From an uncultured Bacteroidales bacterium (GTDB lineage: Bacteria; Bacteroidota; Bacteroidia; Bacteroidales; UBA932): a stretch of DNA of 64,000 nucleotides. The position numbers were made by a program, and so were the translations under genes. How positions within the stretch are numbered: the first letter of the stretch is position 1; each line of letters starts with the position of its first letter. Where the stretch lies: positions 28,151 to 92,150 of the forward strand of contig CAMWUW010000002.1 of the NCBI GenBank assembly GCA_947177525.1, given 5' to 3'. Positions 59,092 to 64,000 of the stretch are shown here, piece by piece. The notes beneath the pieces were generated by a model. It was not told the origin of the DNA, made no database searches, and saw nothing but the letters and a program-made list of their open reading frames with translations.

Positions 59092-61641
59092 TTGGAAGAC
59101 AACAGGACGCAGATTGACACAAGATTAGAGCAGAAGCTTGGCTTCGACCGCATAAGAAAAATAATCTCCGACAGATGTTCCACTGGCTATGCAGCCGGAC
59201 GCACTGCCACGGAGACATTCTCCACAGACGTAAGACAGATACGCAAAAGGCTTCTTCTTACCGATGAGATGCGCCTTATAATGATGTTCGAGGACAGTTT
59301 CCCGTCAGGGGGCTTCATTGACTGCATCGATTTCCTAAAGCCTCTCGAAAGGAGTTCTTCCGCAATAGACCTCATTTCCCTCAGAAAGCTCAAGACTATG
59401 CTTGAGACTCTGCGCAAAGTGATTTCATTCTTTGACGGAGTAAAAGACGAGGTATATCCCAACCTCAAGCGTATGAGTTCTCATATCCTGTCGTTCCCTT
59501 TGGTTCAGAAGCGCATCGATTCCATTTTGGACAGATATGGAGAGGTCAAGGACACGGCGTCTGACGAGCTGTATGAAATAAGGCGGGCGCTGCATGAAAA
59601 GGAAGGTGCCATATCCAAAAGGATGAGCGCGATACTGAAAAGGGCGCAGGCGGAAGGCATCGTGGACACAGATGCAGGAGTGTCGGTGAGAGACGGCAAG
59701 ATGCTCATCCCGGTCAGCGCGGCGCACAAGAAGAAAATCCCGGGATTCATTTATGACGAGTCAGCATCGGGAAAGACGGCTTTCATAGAGCCTGCGGAAG
59801 TTGTTGAGCTGGACAACCAGATAAAGGAACTGCGGTTTTCCGAGCAGAGGGAAATTCTCCGCATACTGCTGGAATTCACTGATTTCCTCAGAGAATATAT
59901 ACCGGATCTGCTGGAGGCTGCACAGTATCTCGGTGAAATAGACTTCCTGATGGCCAAGGCCCAGGTAGCCCTTGATTTCATAGCCGGCATGCCCGTGATT
60001 TCAGACAACGGGGAGATGAATCTGCGCAAGGCAAGGCATCCGCTTCTGGAGCGTGCACTTAAAAAAGAAAAAAAGGAGATTGTTCCCCTGACTGCCACTC
60101 TGACTCCGCAAAAGCATATTCTTCTTATTTCCGGGCCGAATGCCGGAGGAAAATCAGTGTGTCTGAAAACGGTGGGACTTCTGCAGTACATGTTCCAGTG
60201 GGGCATGCTGATACCGACATCGGAAACGTCGGAGATGCTTGTGTTCGACAGGATAATGGTTGACATCGGAGATGACCAGTCAATTGACAATGACCTGAGT
60301 ACATATAGTTCGTTTCTTTCAAACATGAATGAAATGCTGCGGCAGGCGGACGAAAGGACGCTCGTCCTCGTGGACGAGTTCGGCTCAGGCACTGAGCCGG
60401 CTGCCGGAGGTGCTATTGCAGAAGCGATACTCGGGGAGTTCGACAAGAGGGGCGTATATGGAATAATAACTACACATTACACCAATCTGAAACTGTATGC
60501 TTCAGCCGACACCGGAGTAATGAATGGAGCGATGATGTTCGATGTGAAGAACATTGCCCCGCTCTTTAAGCTGGAAATGGGACTGCCTGGCAATTCGTTC
60601 GCATTTGAACTTGCACGAAAGATGGGGCTGCCGGAGACCATCATAAAAGACGCGGAGGCCCGCGCCGGGGAAGAGTTCGTAGGAATCGAAAGGAATCTGC
60701 GCAAAATAGCCCGCAACAGAAAGGCTCTTGACGAGAAATTGGAGAGAATACGCAACACTGACCGCACGCTTGTAAATATAACGGATAAATACCAGAAGGA
60801 GCTGCTTCAGATAAAGCAGATGAAGAAGGAAATTCTGGACCAGGCCAGGAAAGAGGCTGAGGAAATAATCAAGGGTGCAAACAGGCAGGTTGAAAACACC
60901 ATACGCACAATCAAGGAAGCCCAGGCGGAAAAAGAGACCACCCAGGAGGCACGCAAGGAATTGTACGACTTCATGTCAGTGCTCACTGCAAGAAAAGAGA
61001 AAGAGCAGAAAGAAAAGGATGACTACATAGAGCGTAAGATAAAGCAGCTTGACCAGAGAAAAGAACGGCAGAAAAAGAGGAAGGACCAGCGTGCAGGAGA
61101 GAAGGTCCAAAAGGAGGAAATGCAGCAGCAGGCCGAGCGGGAGAGGATGGAGGCTTTCAGGTCGGCTCCGCTTAAGGTCGGAGAGAAAGTCAGGGTGAAA
61201 GATAACGGAATGGTCGGAGAAGTGACCAAGGTGTCTGCTAAGGCGATAGTTGTGGCCATCGGCAACATAAGCAGCAAAATGCCGCACGACAAGGTCGAGA
61301 GAATTACGTCCAACGAGTTCAAGAATGCTGTAAAAGAGACGCTCAAGCCCGTGTCGGCAATAAGGATTGACTCATCCATTACAGAGAGGAAGCTTAATTT
61401 CAGCACGGAAATAGACGTGCGTGGGGAAAGGCTTGGAGAGGCAATGGACAAAGTCATGAGGTATGTTGATGACGCAATAATGACTGGAGTTCCGAGCGTA
61501 AGAATCATACATGGCAAGGGAACCGGAGTGCTTAGGGACGAACTGCAGAAATTCCTCAGGACAGTGCCTGGGATTGCAGAGGTAAAAGACGAGCACATAC
61601 AGCTTGGAGGCACAGGAGTAACTATTGTCACATTTGATTAG
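59092..61641 (+). CDS. mutS2: Endonuclease MutS2
   Basis: LLISGPNAGGKSVCLKTVGLLQYMFQWGMLIPTSE...LVDEFGSGTEPAAGGAIAEAIL; C-terminal Smr domain EIDVRGERLGEAMDKV...IIHGKGTGVLR. TTG start at 59092 with GGGAGGG upstream preferred over 58981. Confidence 0.92.
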   Translation: MEDNRTQIDTRLEQKLGFDRIRKIISDRCSTGYAAGRTATETFSTDVRQIRKRLLLTDEMRLIMMFEDSFPSGGFIDCIDFLKPLERSSSAIDLISLRKLKTMLETLRKVISFFDGVKDEVYPNLKRMSSHILSFPLVQKRIDSILDRYGEVKDTASDELYEIRRALHEKEGAISKRMSAILKRAQAEGIVDTDAGVSVRDGKMLIPVSAAHKKKIPGFIYDESASGKTAFIEPAEVVELDNQIKELRFSEQREILRILLEFTDFLREYIPDLLEAAQYLGEIDFLMAKAQVALDFIAGMPVISDNGEMNLRKARHPLLERALKKEKKEIVPLTATLTPQKHILLISGPNAGGKSVCLKTVGLLQYMFQWGMLIPTSETSEMLVFDRIMVDIGDDQSIDNDLSTYSSFLSNMNEMLRQADERTLVLVDEFGSGTEPAAGGAIAEAILGEFDKRGVYGIITTHYTNLKLYASADTGVMNGAMMFDVKNIAPLFKLEMGLPGNSFAFELARKMGLPETIIKDAEARAGEEFVGIERNLRKIARNRKALDEKLERIRNTDRTLVNITDKYQKELLQIKQMKKEILDQARKEAEEIIKGANRQVENTIRTIKEAQAEKETTQEARKELYDFMSVLTARKEKEQKEKDDYIERKIKQLDQRKERQKKRKDQRAGEKVQKEEMQQQAERERMEAFRSAPLKVGEKVRVKDNGMVGEVTKVSAKAIVVAIGNISSKMPHDKVERITSNEFKNAVKETLKPVSAIRIDSSITERKLNFSTEIDVRGERLGEAMDKVMRYVDDAIMTGVPSVRIIHGKGTGVLRDELQKFLRTVPGIAEVKDEHIQLGGTGVTIVTFD

Positions 61642-61644
61642 TAT

Positions 61645-62067
61645 ATGAACATAAGGAAGTGTATATATTTGTTTGTTTCTGCAGCTGTGCTTGCCGGATG
61701 TATGGAAAGGCGCAGCGTGGAAACAGGGCCGGAGGAAAGGGTGACTGCATTCAATGAGGCAATGGCAACCGGACGGTTCAGCGAAGCAGCTGCACTCTGC
61801 GACACTGCACTTATGGCGGATTACCTGAGGTTTTACACAGCCGAATGGGAGAAAGCCATGAAGACAGACAGCAGCATAGCCGCTGCGGCAAATGCCATAT
61901 TGTCGGGAATAAGTACCGATGTGGTCTCCGTCGAAAAAGACGGGAACAAAAGGACAGTACGCTACACTGTCAGCATCAGCGGATACAGTTCGGCAAAAGC
62001 AAGAAAGGCGGTATTGAGGAAAGAGGAGGGAGAATGGAAGATAGAGACCGTCACAGAAGACAATTAG
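61645..62067 (+). CDS. DUF4878-like lipoprotein
   Basis: MNIRKCIYLFVSAAVLAGCMERR lipobox; EGEWKIETV C-terminus. Confidence 0.7.
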   Translation: MNIRKCIYLFVSAAVLAGCMERRSVETGPEERVTAFNEAMATGRFSEAAALCDTALMADYLRFYTAEWEKAMKTDSSIAAAANAILSGISTDVVSVEKDGNKRTVRYTVSISGYSSAKARKAVLRKEEGEWKIETVTEDN

Positions 62068-62423
62068 GCAGACACGGAGAGGATATCGCCTGCAGCATGC
62101 TGAGGGAAATGGGTCACACCATACTTGAGAGGAACTGGAGATATTCGCATCTTGAGATAGACATCATCTCTTTTGATGCAGGAGGAATACATTTTGTAGA
62201 AGTGAAGACCCGCGAATACAGCATACAGGCTCCTCCGCAGGACAATGTGGGGCCGCAGAAACAGAAAAGGACCGCAAAAGCTGCATCAATGTACCTCAAG
62301 ACTGCAAAGGGAAGCGCTTTCGGACATGCAGAATGCACATTTGATGTGATTGCCGTGACTTTCCGCAACGGCAAGGCAACGGCAGAGTGGTTTCCACAGG
62401 CATATATACCTCTATACTTATAG
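62034..62423 (+). CDS. YraN family (UPF0102) protein
   Basis: LGRHGEDIACSMLREMGHTILERNWRYSHLEIDIISFDAGGIHFVEVKTRE, the nuclease-like GE-D-EVK motif; ATG at 62034. Confidence 0.9.
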   Translation: MEDRDRHRRQLGRHGEDIACSMLREMGHTILERNWRYSHLEIDIISFDAGGIHFVEVKTREYSIQAPPQDNVGPQKQKRTAKAASMYLKTAKGSAFGHAECTFDVIAVTFRNGKATAEWFPQAYIPLYL

Positions 62424-62450
62424 TAAAAACAGACATAAAACCACATACAG

Positions 62451-63548
62451 ATGGACAGGAAAAATTGTTATTGCGTAATAATGGCCGGAGGCACAGGTAC
62501 CAGATTCTGGCCAGTCAGCAGAAGCAAAAGGCCAAAACAGTTTCTTGATGTGGCCAATACAGGCAAGACCTTCATCCGGCAGACTTATGACAGGTTTCTG
62601 AGAATTGTTCCGAGGGAAAATATCATCGTGGTAACATCAGGAAAATACCGCGCCCTTGTGGAGGAGCAGATACCTGGGCTTGACCCGCAGAATCTGTTGC
62701 TTGAGCCATATTCCAGAAATACGGCGCCGTGCATTGCATACGCCACATATACCCTTCTTAAGAGAAATCCCGATGCTGTTGTGGCAGTAACGCCGTCAGA
62801 CCACATTATTGATGATGAGGATCTTTTTGTATCCACACTGACAGATGCATTGGGATATGTATGTGACAATGAAGTCCTGATGACACTGGGCGTCGTGCCT
62901 ACGAGGCCGGACACCAATTATGGCTATGTACAGGCCCAGGGAGGCAAGGACGTGCATACGAAAGAGGAGCCGATGCCGGTAAAGACATTCACGGAAAAGC
63001 CGGACAGGGACATGGCAAAGGTATTCATCAGCAGCGGGGAGTTTTTCTGGAATGCGGGCATTTTCCTATGGAAGGCCAAGATGATCAAGCAGGAAATGGA
63101 AAAGCATCTTCCGGAGGTTACCGGGCTGTTTGAAGGCTGGGAGTTCGCAATCGGTACTAAAATAGAAAACGATTTCGTGGAAAGGGCCTATACCGACTGC
63201 CCGAACATCTCAATCGACTACGGGGTCATGGAAAAGACTGACAGGGCATGGATTTGTCCTGTGAAATTCGGCTGGACGGATATCGGGACATGGGAATCAC
63301 TGTATGACTATATCCCTTCCAAGGACCCTGACGGGAATGCAATATGTGCAGAAAAGGTTCTTACTGAGAGCACGAAAGGCGTCATGTATGTGTCTCCGGG
63401 ACGCAAAAAGCTGATTGCAATAAAAGGTCTTGAGGACTATATGGTGGTTGATACGGACGATATTCTTGTAATCTGCCCGAGGGATGACAAGAAATACAAG
63501 GATTTCATCTCAGGCATAGCCATGCCGGAATACGAAAAATACAGATAA
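62451..63548 (+). CDS. manC: Mannose-1-phosphate guanylyltransferase
   Basis: CVIMAGGTGTRFWPVSRSKRPKQFLDV...PSDHIIDDEDLF...FTEKPDRDMAKVFISSGEFFWNAGIFLWK. Confidence 0.94.
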   Translation: MDRKNCYCVIMAGGTGTRFWPVSRSKRPKQFLDVANTGKTFIRQTYDRFLRIVPRENIIVVTSGKYRALVEEQIPGLDPQNLLLEPYSRNTAPCIAYATYTLLKRNPDAVVAVTPSDHIIDDEDLFVSTLTDALGYVCDNEVLMTLGVVPTRPDTNYGYVQAQGGKDVHTKEEPMPVKTFTEKPDRDMAKVFISSGEFFWNAGIFLWKAKMIKQEMEKHLPEVTGLFEGWEFAIGTKIENDFVERAYTDCPNISIDYGVMEKTDRAWICPVKFGWTDIGTWESLYDYIPSKDPDGNAICAEKVLTESTKGVMYVSPGRKKLIAIKGLEDYMVVDTDDILVICPRDDKKYKDFISGIAMPEYEKYR

Positions 63549-63565
63549 GCTTATATTATTTAATT

Positions 63566-64000
63566 ATGGAACTCGAAAAGCAGATACAGGCCGACATGGT
63601 TGCGGCAATGAAAGCAAAGGAGACAGTACGCCTTGCCTCACTCAGAGCAATCAAGGCGGCAATACTTTTGGCAAAGACAGCGGAAGGAGGCACAGGAGAG
63701 GTAAGTGACCAGGATATCGTGAAACTTATCCAGAAACTTGTGAAGCAGCGCAAGGAGAGCGCACAGCAGTATTCGGATGCCGGACGTCCAGAGCTGGCAG
63801 AGAACGAGCTGGCAGAAGCTTCCGCAATGGAGGTATATCTTCCGAAGCAGCTTAGCGAGGCTGAGGTGGAGGCCGAACTTGTGAAAATTATCGCTGAAGT
63901 CGGGGCAAGCAAGCCTTCTGACATGGGCAAGGTGATGGGCGTCGCTACCAAAAGTCTTGCGGGACTTGAAGACGGAAGGCTGAGTTCAGCAACCGTCAAG
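63566..64000 (+). CDS. yqeY: GatB/YqeY domain-containing protein (partial at window end)
   Basis: Read by eye: MELEKQIQADMVAAMKAKETVRLASLRAIKAAILLAKTAEGG...VKQRKESAQQYSDAGRPELAENELAEASAMEVYLPKQLSEAEVE; the ORF track shows only an antisense ORF here. Confidence 0.92.
   Translation, partial: MELEKQIQADMVAAMKAKETVRLASLRAIKAAILLAKTAEGGTGEVSDQDIVKLIQKLVKQRKESAQQYSDAGRPELAENELAEASAMEVYLPKQLSEAEVEAELVKIIAEVGASKPSDMGKVMGVATKSLAGLEDGRLSSATVK

Noticed and set aside
63556-63999. 147-aa minus-strand ORF at the window end
   Set aside because: Ser/Ala-rich shadow of the YqeY gene on the plus strand, which has clear family sequence.

Overview
The window is a housekeeping stretch of a Bacteroidetes (Bacteroidales-like) chromosome. 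I identified it from TAnnTTTG-type promoters, GLPGLI, DUF4270, DUF4294 and DUF4906-like proteins, and gene content. I found no phage, transposon, CRISPR array or recognisable defence system. Main contents: a trmN6-like/lolD/tRNA-Ala/tRNA-Pro cluster, mdh, an Sfp-type PPTase, nrdD-nrdG, an envC/TPR pair, an ECF sigma factor with a membrane-anchored beta-barrel partner, mlaEF-like genes, comM-like, tsaE, a suf operon containing a pnuC gene, hppA, two separated blocks of the S10-spc-alpha ribosomal protein cluster, ftsX/uppP/lpxH, acpP, uvrC, cdaA, a GLPGLI protein with an outer-membrane receptor, mutS2, yraN, manC and yqeY. The observations most worth follow-up are: (i) a highly structured ~200-nt non-coding region with its own promoter upstream of the PPTase (2761-2997); (ii) the ribosomal cluster split between rpsC and rplP by ~10.5 kb of unrelated genes, with a terminator after rpsC, a new promoter and leader hairpin before rplP, and no rpsJ upstream of rplC; (iii) a candidate small RNA downstream of rplQ; (iv) pnuC inside the suf operon plus an unusually short SufD; (v) a 106-nt hairpin-rich spacer between rpsN and rpsH. 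Four genes absent from the ORF track were added: trmN6-like (edge), rpmJ, rpmD and yqeY (edge). All family calls come from reading sequence and motifs; no database search was run.
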